A stretch of DNA of 64,000 nt from Pseudomonadota bacterium (GTDB lineage Bacteria; Pseudomonadota; Gammaproteobacteria; UBA1113): the NCBI GenBank assembly GCA_021778015.1, contig JAJYCX010000003.1, positions 1 through 64,000 on the forward strand, in the 5' to 3' direction. Position 1 is the first letter of the stretch. Each line of letters opens with the position of its first letter. Positions 47,848 through 56,485 of the stretch are shown here, one piece after another. The notes under the pieces were generated by a model. It saw only the letters and a program-made list of their open reading frames with translations, was not told the origin of the DNA and ran no database searches. A program made the position numbers and the translations under genes.

Positions 47848-48036
47848 CTACAAATCCCTAAACCGCTCAATATCATTTTTTCCAATGACCGTCAAATAGC
47901 TAGGAATTTCGGTGTCGTTAAATGTCTCACCAGATAATAGATAGAGCTGTGTATAACCCCGTTCATGCAATTTTTTGGTATGTTTAAGCCTTTTAAGTCA
48001 GAAGTAACATAATTATTATTAAGAATTTTTCTCACT
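47848..48036 (-). pseudogene. Decayed duplicate of the hybrid kinase C-terminus
   Basis: Translated on the minus strand it ends LYLLSGETFNDTEIPSYLTV then IGKNDIERFRDL, nearly the same as the last 30 residues of the kinase at 45994 (LYLLSGDVFEENDIPSYLTV). Upstream, KILNNNYVTSDLKGLNIPK matches KIYLDNNYKSSFLKGINIAK but in another frame, so there is at least one single-base shift. Everything before that is gone. It lies directly upstream of the kinase, as expected of a collapsed tandem duplicate. Confidence 0.8.
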
Positions 48037-48464
48037 CAAAATACATACCCGCCAATCTTGACGTTGTACTCCATAGAGTAAATTAATAACCCAATTCGCA
48101 TCTTCAAAGATGATTACATAGCGATTAATATATATTCTCTATTTCGCATGGATTCTACACTAATTTTTAAATTTTAACTAGTTAATAGCAGTTAAAAAAA
48201 GAAGTGTAAGTCGCTATAAAAAAAGAATGCGCTAATTAGCGTTAGGTTATGCCACTATAAAGCAATAAGAATTTCCATAGCACTATAGATATTACGTACG
48301 GTTGCAATTTGAGTGCAGTTGATTTATTCTTCGGCCAATAATCAAAGAGTTTGGGCTATCCCGGCTAGAGAAAACTGCCGCAAATAACAGATTTTTTCCC
48401 TGGATTGCCGCGCTCGCTCATCACCACCCGCGCGGCCCGCAATAACAACACAGGAGGCTCAGTT
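48037..48464. other. Gene-free stretch upstream of the LqsS-like gene
   Basis: No complete gene. On the minus strand 48019-48138 is open without a start (NRYVIIFEDANWVINLLYG and on), perhaps debris of another regulator. About 48180-48360 is AT-rich with no clear signal. At 48400-48450, TGGATTGCCGCGCTCGC and GCGGCCCGCAATAAC resemble a worn copy of the GTCATTGCGAGC/CTGGATTGC repeat (family D). The strong ribosome site AGGAGG at 48452-48457 belongs to the next gene. Confidence 0.5.
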
Positions 48465-49814
48465 ATGTTTAAAATAGGGTCTCCTAAGTATATAGTTGCT
48501 AGGCTAAATAGAAAATTTGAACGTAGTATCCGCGATTTTAACCCCCCATTTACTACATTTGCTATTTTGGGGCTCATATATTATTCCTTATTTTATTTTC
48601 CATGGCTCTTGCCATTGGACGCAAACGGCGGGGCAGGGAAAGAATGCCTTATTTTACGCTTAATTGCCATATTTTTATGTATAGGGCTGCTTCTAAGAAA
48701 GAAGTGGCCAAAAAAAATCCAAAGTTGGCTGCCCGCATACTGGTATATAACGCTTACTTATTGTTTACCCTTTTTCTTTACCTTCATGTTCTTACTGGAC
48801 ACAGACGCTGCGCTACGGCTGATGGCCTTTAGCAGCATCATTTTTTGGTTGGTATTACTGGTGGATTTGACCAGTGCTTTTATTCTGCTATTCGTGGGAA
48901 TGATAGCGGCGGTGGGAATATTTCTGTTAGAGAAAGGCTTTTGGCCCACAATAGAGGCATATATTTTTAATGTATCCCCGGCATATATTTTTAATGTATC
49001 TGCGGTGTATATCGTTTTTCTAATTTTAATAGCCCTTCTGGTTAAGAACAAAAAACAGTTGGAAACTGAGAAAAAATTAAGAACAGCCGAAGCTGTAGGC
49101 TCAGGAATTGCTCATGAAATGCGTACTCCGCTGTCGGCTATCATTATGGGGATTGAGGGGGCTAAAAAATATTTTCCGGTGTTTATAGACGCTTATCAAC
49201 TGGCCAGACAGCATAATTTAGAAGGGGTGGAACATATTCCTTCTAAACGATTTGAGGTACTAGCGACTTTATTTGATGACATAGAAAGGGAGGCCAAGTT
49301 TGGCAATGTGTTTATAGATATGCTGCTTTGCAATGTCAAACAAGATGTTTATAAGCAGAATACCGTAGAAGTGCTAGAAATAAGCGATTGTATTCATAAA
49401 GCACTGCAGCGCTATCCTTTTTCTGAAGAACAAGAAAACCTTATTCATTGGGATGATAACCATGATTTTTCTTTTATGGGATCGGCGGAACTCATTGAGC
49501 ATGTTTTATTGAATTTATTAAAAAATGCTTTATACCAAATAGAGAAAGTGAGTAAAGGGGAGATTTTTGTGTGGCAAACAGAGGAACGAAATTTTAATAT
49601 CTTGCATTTGAAAGATACAGCCACAGGGATGTCAGAAGAGATAAAAGATACGTTGTTTCAACAGCATATGGGTGATAAATCCAATAGAGTAGGCCTAGGT
49701 TTGGCTTTTTGCGCTAGAGTGATGCACGCTATGGGCGGGCGTATTGAATGCCATTCGATTGAAAATGAATTCAGCGAGTTCTTACTGTATTTTCCGAAAA
49801 TTAAAGGGCTATAG
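48465..49814 (+). CDS. LqsS/CqsS-like membrane sensor histidine kinase
   Basis: Probable quorum-sensing kinase. The start at 48465 follows AGGAGG by 7 bases; the frame opens at 48405, but those residues come from a repeat. Of 449 residues, the first 195 make about six membrane helices, followed by HisKA with GSGIAHEMRTPLSAI (His217) and an ATPase with LLNLLKNALYQIEK, DTATGMSE and GLGLAFCARVM. Six-helix sensors of this layout bind alpha-hydroxyketone signals in Vibrio CqsS and Legionella LqsS. AYIFNVS is repeated in tandem before the last helix. The regulator follows 85 bases later. Confidence 0.75.
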   Translation: MFKIGSPKYIVARLNRKFERSIRDFNPPFTTFAILGLIYYSLFYFPWLLPLDANGGAGKECLILRLIAIFLCIGLLLRKKWPKKIQSWLPAYWYITLTYCLPFFFTFMFLLDTDAALRLMAFSSIIFWLVLLVDLTSAFILLFVGMIAAVGIFLLEKGFWPTIEAYIFNVSPAYIFNVSAVYIVFLILIALLVKNKKQLETEKKLRTAEAVGSGIAHEMRTPLSAIIMGIEGAKKYFPVFIDAYQLARQHNLEGVEHIPSKRFEVLATLFDDIEREAKFGNVFIDMLLCNVKQDVYKQNTVEVLEISDCIHKALQRYPFSEEQENLIHWDDNHDFSFMGSAELIEHVLLNLLKNALYQIEKVSKGEIFVWQTEERNFNILHLKDTATGMSEEIKDTLFQQHMGDKSNRVGLGLAFCARVMHAMGGRIECHSIENEFSEFLLYFPKIKGL

Positions 49815-49853
49815 CGTATTGTATATTTTCGAGGTCTTGGTATACAATGCGCC
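49815..49853 (+). other. Hairpin between the sensor and regulator genes
   Basis: GCGTATTGTATA and TATACAATGCGC form a 12-base stem with one wobble, loop TTTTCGAGGTCTTGG, immediately after the kinase stop. There is no T tract. It may modulate expression of the downstream regulator. Confidence 0.45.
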
Positions 49854-49899
49854 CATAACTTACAGTTAGACCTTAACAAAGTATTACGGAGGATTTGCG

Positions 49900-50913
49900 A
49901 TGACCTTATTAATTAGCCCATTATTTCATCCCACCACTACCATCCTAATAGATGATAATAAGACTTTTCTTAAAACATTAAGCCTAAAACTAGACGATGA
50001 TGCTATATACCATACTTTTAGCGATCCTAAAGAAGCATTAGCATATTGTACAGAAAATGCGAAGATCACCCCTATCGATGATAGCTACTTAATGGCCGAT
50101 ACGGAATCACCTGATCCTTCAGAGCAGAATATTACCTTGCGTACTAGAGAAATTAAAACAGCGCTTTTAAAATCAGAACGTTTTGATGTTATTTCCGTTA
50201 TTGTTGTCGATTTTTCTATGCCTACAATGACTGGAGTACAATTTATTGATAAATTAAGAGAGCAAGTAAAGAATAAATTTGCAAAGATAATTATGGTTAC
50301 GGGCGAAGCCGATCACGGTTTGGCAGTAGAACTGTTTAATGAGAAAAAGATTGATAAGTTTTTCTTGAAAAACGAAGATAATTTAGAACAAAAAGTAAAT
50401 AGCGCTATCCATGAAATGCAAAAGGCTTACTTTTTAGATTTGTGCACGACTCTTTTTAGTTCTATTGTTGAGAAAACAACACCTATATTAAGTGATGTCA
50501 CTTTTGCCAATCTATTTGCAAAGATAAAAGCTGACCTCAATATAATAGAACACTATCTTTGCGAGAATACAGGCAGTTTCATTTTAGTCGATAAAAATGG
50601 TGTACTCACGGTGTTGGTTGTTAGGACCCAAGAAGATTTGGCCATGTATGCCGATCTGGCGGAAGATCAGCGGGTTCCAGCAGAGTTGGTTAAGCGAATT
50701 TTAAATGGTAGTTTATTACCATTCTTTGGTACCTTTGAAAATTTTATTGCCTCAAAAAGAGACGATTGGGTAGTCAATACACATCTGGGCAAAAAAGTTC
50801 CGGGCAGAGAAGGGTATTACTATTCTGTGATTGAAAGCAGAAAAGTACCTTCATTGCCTGGTGCTGAACATATAGCGAGTTTTGCGAGTTATATGCAAGC
50901 GGTGAATGCATAA
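49900..50913 (+). CDS. LqsR-like response regulator
   Basis: A 337-residue regulator. The N-terminal receiver has TILIDDNKTF (acidic pair), a long insertion (about 50-95) before VIVVDFSMPTMTG with phospho-acceptor Asp104, then IIMVTGEAD and the Lys of FFLKNED. The rest (about 165-337) is not a DNA-binding HTH: it includes FILVDKNGVLTVLVVRTQED and DDWVVNTHLGKKVPGREGYY, which agrees with the unusual output domain of Legionella LqsR. Strong ribosome site GGAGG. The stop is followed at once by a repeat B arm. Confidence 0.75.
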   Translation: MTLLISPLFHPTTTILIDDNKTFLKTLSLKLDDDAIYHTFSDPKEALAYCTENAKITPIDDSYLMADTESPDPSEQNITLRTREIKTALLKSERFDVISVIVVDFSMPTMTGVQFIDKLREQVKNKFAKIIMVTGEADHGLAVELFNEKKIDKFFLKNEDNLEQKVNSAIHEMQKAYFLDLCTTLFSSIVEKTTPILSDVTFANLFAKIKADLNIIEHYLCENTGSFILVDKNGVLTVLVVRTQEDLAMYADLAEDQRVPAELVKRILNGSLLPFFGTFENFIASKRDDWVVNTHLGKKVPGREGYYYSVIESRKVPSLPGAEHIASFASYMQAVNA

Positions 50914-50917
50914 AAAA

Positions 50918-50942
50918 CCGCTCCCTGACGGTCGCGGCTCGG
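50918..50942. repeat. Repeat family B, single arm left of phhB
   Basis: CCGCTCCCTGACGGTCGCGG plus CTCGG, 5 bases after the regulator stop and 5 bases before the phhB stop. It is the exact reverse complement of the arm at 51363-51387. Confidence 0.9.
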
Positions 50943-50947
50943 AGATT

Positions 50948-51286
50948 TTACTTCTCTAAAATCATATTCACCTTTGCCGCGCAAATGAAATCATTTTCAG
51001 ATAATCCGTTTACGGTGTGGGTGTTATAGCGGATTAAGCAGTGATCGTAATGAACCTCTAGGTCGGGATGGTGATCTTCTTGATGCGCCATCCAAGCCAC
51101 CGCATTTACAAAAGCCATCGTTTCATAATAATTTTTAAATTGCACACGTCGTTCAATATGTTTGCCGTCATTACTCATAGTCCAGCCCGGGGTTTCCTTG
51201 TGCAGGTAAGTTTGGCAGATTTCTACCGTTAAGGACGCGGCCCCTGCCGGACAAGGAGTACATTTTTTATGGGCTAAATGGGTCAT
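50948..51286 (-). CDS. phhB: Pterin-4-alpha-carbinolamine dehydratase
   Basis: Recycles the oxidised pterin cofactor of phenylalanine hydroxylase. The 112 residues show the family signature around AHQEDHHPDLEVHYDHC and the N-terminal strand pattern WTMSNDGKHIERRVQFKNYY. No hydroxylase gene is in the window. The gene is on the minus strand between LqsR-like and tolQ and is bracketed by inverted copies of a repeat B arm. Confidence 0.9.
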   Translation of the reverse strand: MTHLAHKKCTPCPAGAASLTVEICQTYLHKETPGWTMSNDGKHIERRVQFKNYYETMAFVNAVAWMAHQEDHHPDLEVHYDHCLIRYNTHTVNGLSENDFICAAKVNMILEK

Positions 51287-51362
51287 AATAAATTCTCATG
51301 TAAGGAATATGCATTTACTGTATAAGAAAAATGTAGTCATTGCAATTGTGTATAAAGGATAA

Positions 51363-51387
51363 ACCGAGCCGCGACCGTCAGGGAGCG
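51363..51387. repeat. Repeat family B, single arm right of phhB
   Basis: CCGAGCCGCGACCGTCAGGG plus AGCGG, identical to the arm inside uppS (3824-3848). With 50918-50942 it forms perfect 25-base inverted repeats around phhB. Confidence 0.9.
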
Positions 51388-51394
51388 GAATATG

Positions 51395-51424
51395 CTTGCA
51401 CCACATCCTATAAATAGGGTATGA
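51395..51424 (+). promoter_or_regulatory. Probable promoter of tolQRAB-pal
   Basis: TTGCAC, about 18-base spacer, TATGAT, 35 bases before the tolQ ATG. It starts 7 bases after the repeat B arm. Confidence 0.55.
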
Positions 51425-51458
51425 TAAGTCAATTTTTGCGCATATCGAGGCGAATTTT

Positions 51459-52151
51459 ATGACTGTTGATAACTCAGTGTTACATTTTTTTACAGATGCC
51501 AGTACTATAGTCAAAGGCGTCATGTTGGTTTTATTGGGTGCTTCGTTAGTTTCTTGGACCATTATCTTCCAAAGAAGCTCTGTTTATCGCCGTTTAGGCA
51601 AATTGGCGCGTCAATTTGAGGAAACATTTTGGTCAGGCCTAGATTTAACACAATTATATGGTCGTGTAGCGCAGAACAAAACACCGCATCTGGGGCTTGC
51701 CGCTATATTTCAAGCCGGTTTCGAATCTTTTATGCACGCTAAAAAAGAAGCTTTGCCACAAGACATCACCCTAGAAAATGCGGAACGTGCTATGGCTATT
51801 GCCGAAAACCATGAAATCGATGGGATAGAACAATATTTGCCTATTTTAGCGACTATTGGTTCAACCAGCCCTTACGTAGGTTTATTTGGTACGGTGTGGG
51901 GCATCATGACTTCATTCCAAGCTTTAGGTCAAAGCGAACAAGCCACCATTGCCATGGTTGCCCCCGGCATTTCGGAAGCGTTGATTGCCACGGCTATGGG
52001 TTTATTTGCTGCGATTCCAGCAGTTATTGCTTACAATCGCTATTCACGTAGCGCAGAGCGCCTTACCAATAAATATACTGCTTTTAGACATGAATTAACC
52101 GGTATTTTGCAGCGTCGTTTGTATAAACCAGGAAAAGGGCACGAGGAATAA
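51459..52151 (+). CDS. tolQ: Tol-Pal system proton channel subunit TolQ
   Basis: Inner-membrane stator subunit that, with TolR, uses the proton gradient to energise TolA. The 230 residues have three membrane helices: one near the N-terminus (VKGVMLVLLGASLVSWTIIF) and two in the second half with IGSTSPYVGLFGTVWGIM and ISEALIATAMGLFAAIPAV, the MotA/TolQ/ExbB signature. GAGG lies 9 bases before ATG. The usual upstream ybgC is absent. Confidence 0.95.
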   Translation: MTVDNSVLHFFTDASTIVKGVMLVLLGASLVSWTIIFQRSSVYRRLGKLARQFEETFWSGLDLTQLYGRVAQNKTPHLGLAAIFQAGFESFMHAKKEALPQDITLENAERAMAIAENHEIDGIEQYLPILATIGSTSPYVGLFGTVWGIMTSFQALGQSEQATIAMVAPGISEALIATAMGLFAAIPAVIAYNRYSRSAERLTNKYTAFRHELTGILQRRLYKPGKGHEE

Positions 52152-52152
52152 T

Positions 52153-52617
52153 ATGTATTATTCTAAATACACGAGAAAACGCAGTTCTAGACGCGCCATT
52201 GCCGAAATGAATGTGGTGCCGTACATAGACGTGATGCTGGTGTTGTTGGTTATTTTTATGATTGCAACACCCTTATTAACGCCAGGGGTTAAAGTGCAAT
52301 TGCCCCAGGCACAAGCGCAATCTTTAGAAGATCACAGCAACAAACCTTTAATTATTTCCGTGGATGAACAAGGACGTTATTATTTAAATGCTAATGCTAA
52401 CCCTGAACAGGCTTTAAATGCTCACGATTTAGTGGTCAAAGTAGCCGCACGCCTGCAAATCGAAAAAAGCCAAGGCCAAAAATCAGTCGTGATGGTGAAA
52501 GGGGATACGCATGCGAGTTACGGTCAAGTAGTAGGAGCCATGGTGTTATTGCAACGCGCCGGTGTGGCGCAAGTGGGTTTGATCACTCAAAATCCTCCTG
52601 ATCAAGGAGCAGCATGA
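52153..52617 (+). CDS. tolR: Tol-Pal system subunit TolR
   Basis: ExbD/TolR family, 154 residues. The single membrane helix contains the proton-carrying Asp: NVVPYIDVMLVLLVIFMIAT (about 20-39). A periplasmic domain follows (VKVQLPQAQAQSLEDHSNKP onward). One base separates it from tolQ, and its stop overlaps tolA by 4 bases. Confidence 0.95.
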   Translation: MYYSKYTRKRSSRRAIAEMNVVPYIDVMLVLLVIFMIATPLLTPGVKVQLPQAQAQSLEDHSNKPLIISVDEQGRYYLNANANPEQALNAHDLVVKVAARLQIEKSQGQKSVVMVKGDTHASYGQVVGAMVLLQRAGVAQVGLITQNPPDQGAA

Positions 52618-53471
52618 TGCAAGCGCGCTTGAAGCAAAGTTTTGGTTTTTCTTTTGTATTTCATCTTTTTATCGCTGTTGTGTTTTTTGTCTCCTTAAGC
52701 GATAGTCTCATGAGCATTCCGCCTTCATCCAGTGTTGCCGAAGCGCAAAATAACAAAGAAATTGTTAACGCTGTGGCTATTTCCGAAGATGATCTAAGCC
52801 AAGAAATACGCGCACAACAAGCAGCTGATGCCGCCGCAAAAGCTAAAGCTGCCAGCGAAGCAAAGCAATTGGCTGCAGCTAAAGCCCAAGCCTTAGCGCA
52901 AATTCAACAAGCCAAGCAAGAACAAGCAGCTTTAGCCATAAAACAACAAGCGGATGCTAAAAAGGCGGCCGAACAATTAGCGCAATTACAAACACAGCAA
53001 AAACAAGCGGCTCAACAATTGGCACAAACCCAAGCGCAAACGGCCGCAGCGGCTAAAAAAGCAGCCGATGCTCAAAAACAAGCATTAGCAGCACAGAAAG
53101 CGGCCGATGCCAAACGTGCAACACAACAACAGCAAGCGGTGGCAGCACAAAAGACCGCAGCTACTGCAGCCACCAATACGCAGATGCAAAATGAAATCAA
53201 TCGTTATGTAGGCTTGATAACCCAAGCCATACAAGCGCAATGGACTCAATTGCCGGGTGTAGATCAACAAAAACTAGCCACCACCATGCTCATTCGTCTG
53301 GCTGCGGATGGTACGGTGTTGCAAGTGCAAAACGTAGGGAGTAGTGGTAACCCGGCTTTAGATCGTTTGGCTTTGACGGCGGTTTATAAGGCTTCGCCTT
53401 TGCCGGTTCCTACCGATCCCGCTTTATTCGCCAGTTTTAGAGAATTGAAGGTACAGTTTAGCGATAGTTAA
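52614..53471 (+). CDS. tolA: Cell envelope protein TolA
   Basis: Links the inner membrane to Pal and TolB during outer membrane constriction. The 285 residues have an N-terminal anchor (about 11-30), a long Ala/Gln/Lys-rich helix (about 65-190) and a small C-terminal domain (NRYVGLITQAIQAQWTQLPG onward, then VQNVGSSGNPALDRLALTAV). Shorter than E. coli TolA (421) because the helical stalk is shorter. Confidence 0.93.
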   Translation: MMQARLKQSFGFSFVFHLFIAVVFFVSLSDSLMSIPPSSSVAEAQNNKEIVNAVAISEDDLSQEIRAQQAADAAAKAKAASEAKQLAAAKAQALAQIQQAKQEQAALAIKQQADAKKAAEQLAQLQTQQKQAAQQLAQTQAQTAAAAKKAADAQKQALAAQKAADAKRATQQQQAVAAQKTAATAATNTQMQNEINRYVGLITQAIQAQWTQLPGVDQQKLATTMLIRLAADGTVLQVQNVGSSGNPALDRLALTAVYKASPLPVPTDPALFASFRELKVQFSDS

Positions 53472-53486
53472 AAGTAGAGGGTGAGC

Positions 53487-54806
53487 ATGAAAAAATATAG
53501 CATATGGATTTTAATTACAACATTGATGATGTGCTTGAGCAGTTCAGCATTAGCTGCCATGGACATACAAATTACTCGCGGTGTGGTACGCGCTATTCCC
53601 ATCGCTATAGTGCCTTTTGATACGAATAATCCCAATGGCCCTAACGATATTTCTCGTATCGTTGCAAATGATTTAAGTCATTCTGGGCAGTTTCAAGTTA
53701 TGCCACAAAGCCGTTTGCCTCAACAACCGCACGATGCTGATGCCGTTAGCGCCGATCTATGGAAAACGTTGGGCTTGGATGATTTAGTCATAGGCAATGC
53801 CGTGCCCGCGGGCAATGGCCAAACGACGGTCAATATGACTTTATTGGATTTATTTCACAGCAATCAAAGTACACCGACTGTTTTAATGCGACAATCCTAT
53901 ACGGTGGCGGATAGTAAAATGCGTGCTTTGGCACATCACATCAGCGATATCATCTATGAGAAATTAACTGGCGAAAAAGGTGTTTTTTCGACTCGTTTGG
54001 CTTATGTTAAAGTAACTCCCATGCCGAATAACCCTCGCCATAAATTGTATGCACTGATGGTGTCCGATGTGGATGGCCATAATGCTAAACCGCTGTTAAC
54101 GTCTACCCAACCCATCATGTCACCGGATTGGTCTCCTGATGGTAAGCAGATTGTATATGTTTCTTTTGAAACAAAGTTACCGCAGATCTTTACTTCCGAT
54201 GTAGCTACCGGGCAGCGCCGCCTCATTTCCAGTTTTGCGGGTATCAATGGCGCTCCGTCATTTTCACCCGATGGCCGCTCTTTGGCGGTAGCTTTATCGA
54301 TGGGTAAAACCAATCCTAATATTTATACCATCGATTTGGGCAGTGGTAATTTAAATCAACTCACGAATGATGCTTCTATTAATACTGAACCTAGCTGGGC
54401 TCCTGATGGCCAATCTATTATATTTACTTCCGACCGTGGTGGTGCGCCGCAAATCTATAGCATTGATTTAGCAAGCAAACAAACGCAACGTATGACTTAT
54501 TTGGGTTCATACAATGCTAGTGCAACTTATTTAGCAGGTAGCCCCACTAAAATTTCTTTACTGCATAGAGACGATAGAGGTTTTAATGTGGCGATATATG
54601 ATTTACAATCGGGGACGATGCAGATCCTAACTCAAGGAGGCTATCTAGAATCGCCTAGCCCGGCACCTAATGGCCGGATGATTGTTTATTCCACAAATGT
54701 CGGTGGTCGACGTATGTTGGGTATGGTTTCGAGTAATGGACAAGTTAATATCCGTTTACCCGAAGTTTCTGGGGATGCACAAGCTCCGGCTTGGTCACCC
54801 TATTAA
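53487..54806 (+). CDS. tolB: Tol-Pal system protein TolB
   Basis: Periplasmic beta-propeller that binds Pal. The ATG at 53487 (AGAGGG 5 bases upstream) begins a signal peptide ending near SSALA; the product has 439 residues. An N-terminal domain (VRAIPIAIVPFD) is followed by WD-like blades with repeated SPDWSPDGKQIVYVS, APSFSPDGRSLAVALS and EPSWAPDGQSIIFTSDRGG motifs. It precedes pal by 23 bases. Confidence 0.95.
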   Translation: MKKYSIWILITTLMMCLSSSALAAMDIQITRGVVRAIPIAIVPFDTNNPNGPNDISRIVANDLSHSGQFQVMPQSRLPQQPHDADAVSADLWKTLGLDDLVIGNAVPAGNGQTTVNMTLLDLFHSNQSTPTVLMRQSYTVADSKMRALAHHISDIIYEKLTGEKGVFSTRLAYVKVTPMPNNPRHKLYALMVSDVDGHNAKPLLTSTQPIMSPDWSPDGKQIVYVSFETKLPQIFTSDVATGQRRLISSFAGINGAPSFSPDGRSLAVALSMGKTNPNIYTIDLGSGNLNQLTNDASINTEPSWAPDGQSIIFTSDRGGAPQIYSIDLASKQTQRMTYLGSYNASATYLAGSPTKISLLHRDDRGFNVAIYDLQSGTMQILTQGGYLESPSPAPNGRMIVYSTNVGGRRMLGMVSSNGQVNIRLPEVSGDAQAPAWSPY

Positions 54807-54829
54807 AGTTAATGTGAGGAGTACTCTGA

Positions 54830-55351
54830 ATGAAAACAAGTTTAAAATGGGCGATGATGCTGTTGATCGCTGTAGCACTGGCTGCATGCTCATCTAAATC
54901 TGACGATAAAAATGCAACCAGTGTTGTAGGTGGTGGCGCTACAGGTGCTGGTGTAGGCACTAATCCAGATTTTGATGACAGCATGGATGCACGTATGGCT
55001 AAGATCTTAGGCATAGAGAAAAATACGATTTATTTCGATTTCGATAGAGATACTATCAAACCTGAATATATGTCTATATTACAAGCCAATGCCGACTATC
55101 TGAAAAAACATCCTAATGCCCGTATCTTGATTGCCGGTAATGCCGATCCTAGAGGCAGCCGTGAATACAATATCGGTTTGGGACAACGTCGTGCGGATGT
55201 AGTGCGTCAACGTTTAGTTACAATGGGTGTGAACGCGAATCAAATGCGTACCGTGAGCTATGGTTCAGAAAAACCAGCCGTTTCTGGTAATGATGATTTC
55301 GCTTATTCACAAGATAGACGTGATGACATAACCTACGACAACGCAGGCTAA
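54830..55351 (+). CDS. pal: Peptidoglycan-associated lipoprotein Pal
   Basis: Outer-membrane lipoprotein binding peptidoglycan via an OmpA-like domain. The 173 residues have a lipobox LAAC (Cys about 21), a Gly-rich linker and the OmpA domain with IYFDFDRDTIKPEY, ADPRGSREYNIGLGQRRADV and SYGSEKPAVSGNDDFAYSQD. The last residues (RRDDITYDNAG) diverge from the usual RRAVLVY end. Confidence 0.95.
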   Translation: MKTSLKWAMMLLIAVALAACSSKSDDKNATSVVGGGATGAGVGTNPDFDDSMDARMAKILGIEKNTIYFDFDRDTIKPEYMSILQANADYLKKHPNARILIAGNADPRGSREYNIGLGQRRADVVRQRLVTMGVNANQMRTVSYGSEKPAVSGNDDFAYSQDRRDDITYDNAG

Positions 55352-55413
55352 AGTTTGCTGTAGGGGGCAGGGCGGGCTCATCAGCCGCCGTTGCCCCTAT
55401 ATTTTTCGCGGCC

Positions 55414-55553
55414 GTCATTGCGAGCTTGCGAAGCAATCCAGGAGTAAAATCCTGTTTTTATAAGTACCATAATTTTTTGTTAGGCCTGTTGTAAATTAAG
55501 ATTTTTTTCATTAATTGAGATTTTCCTGGATTGCTTCGCAAGCTCGCAATGAC
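55414..55553. repeat. Repeat family D, inverted pair between pal and cpoB
   Basis: GTCATTGCGAGCTTGCGAAG plus CAATCCAGGA (55414-55443) and its perfect 30-base reverse complement (55524-55553) enclose 80 AT-rich bases. Repeats of this GTCATTGCGAGC type are known from many bacterial genomes. The reading frame open before the cpoB start comes from the right arm. Confidence 0.9.
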
Positions 55554-55593
55554 GATACTGTTTCACATGCACTTATATTTAAGGCTAGAAAAT

Positions 55594-56481
55594 ATGAAAT
55601 ACTGTAAATTACTTTATATCGCTCTAGGCTCTATCCTAGCCATCTCTGCTTACGCGGCACCTATAGTCCAGGGTCAACCTGAAAATATGAATTCATATCC
55701 TGTGGCACAGAACAATGGCCAGCAAGCAGCGGCAATGCAAGTGGAGAGCAGTGCGAATGAACCCGCCGATTTAGTCAATACGGTTACGCAATTGCAACAA
55801 CAAGTCCGCGGCTTACAAGGACAATTAGAAGTCCAAGCGCATCAAATAGATCAACTCACACAAGCACAAAAAAATATTTATTTACAATTAGAAAACAAAT
55901 CGCCCGCTAATTCAGCCATAAACGGCGCTGCAGCGGCGTTAACGACGGCAACGGTGGCGACAGCAACTACGCCTAAAAATAATGATGGTGTCAGTGTTAA
56001 ACCTAACGCCACAATGAGTACAGCAAGCACTAAAGCAGCATCCGCAACTGCCGCTGGTACTACGGCTGCCGCAACTACAACCAGCAGTACTGACGACAAA
56101 CAAAAAGCCATTTATGATGGCGCTTATGAATTAATTACCAAGCAACAATACAGCGATGCCAGTGTAGGCATGAGCAATTATTTAAGCCAATACCCCAAGG
56201 GTGATTATGCTGCCAATGCGCATTATTGGTTGGGTGAAATAGGTTTAGTCGGCGGTGATTTAAACAGTGCACAAACGCACTTTCAAGCCGTAGTGACGCA
56301 ATTTCCCAGTAGTCCTAAGATAGCGGACGCACAATTGAAGTTGGGTTATATCTACTATCAACAAGGCAAATGGGCTGAAGCGCGCCAAACCTTGGAATCT
56401 TTAATAAAACAACACCCCAATACTTCAGCAGCAACATTGGCTACACAACGCTTGCAAGATATGACTCAGCAAGGAGTGTAA
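55594..56481 (+). CDS. cpoB: Cell division coordinator CpoB
   Basis: Periplasmic TPR protein that ties Tol-Pal to peptidoglycan synthesis. The ATG at 55594 starts a signal peptide, MKYCKLLYIALGSILAISAY to A; the longer frame from 55531 is repeat-derived. The 295 residues contain a coiled coil (LVNTVTQLQQQVRGLQGQLE, about 50-100), an Ala/Thr-rich linker and three TPRs beginning KAIYDGAYELITKQQYSDAS. Confidence 0.92.
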   Translation: MKYCKLLYIALGSILAISAYAAPIVQGQPENMNSYPVAQNNGQQAAAMQVESSANEPADLVNTVTQLQQQVRGLQGQLEVQAHQIDQLTQAQKNIYLQLENKSPANSAINGAAAALTTATVATATTPKNNDGVSVKPNATMSTASTKAASATAAGTTAAATTTSSTDDKQKAIYDGAYELITKQQYSDASVGMSNYLSQYPKGDYAANAHYWLGEIGLVGGDLNSAQTHFQAVVTQFPSSPKIADAQLKLGYIYYQQGKWAEARQTLESLIKQHPNTSAATLATQRLQDMTQQGV

Positions 56482-56485
56482 GCAT

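Noticed and set aside
55414..55553. Possible CRISPR-like array from the 30-base repeats
   Set aside because: Only two copies in inverted orientation with an AT-rich spacer; no further units and no cas genes.
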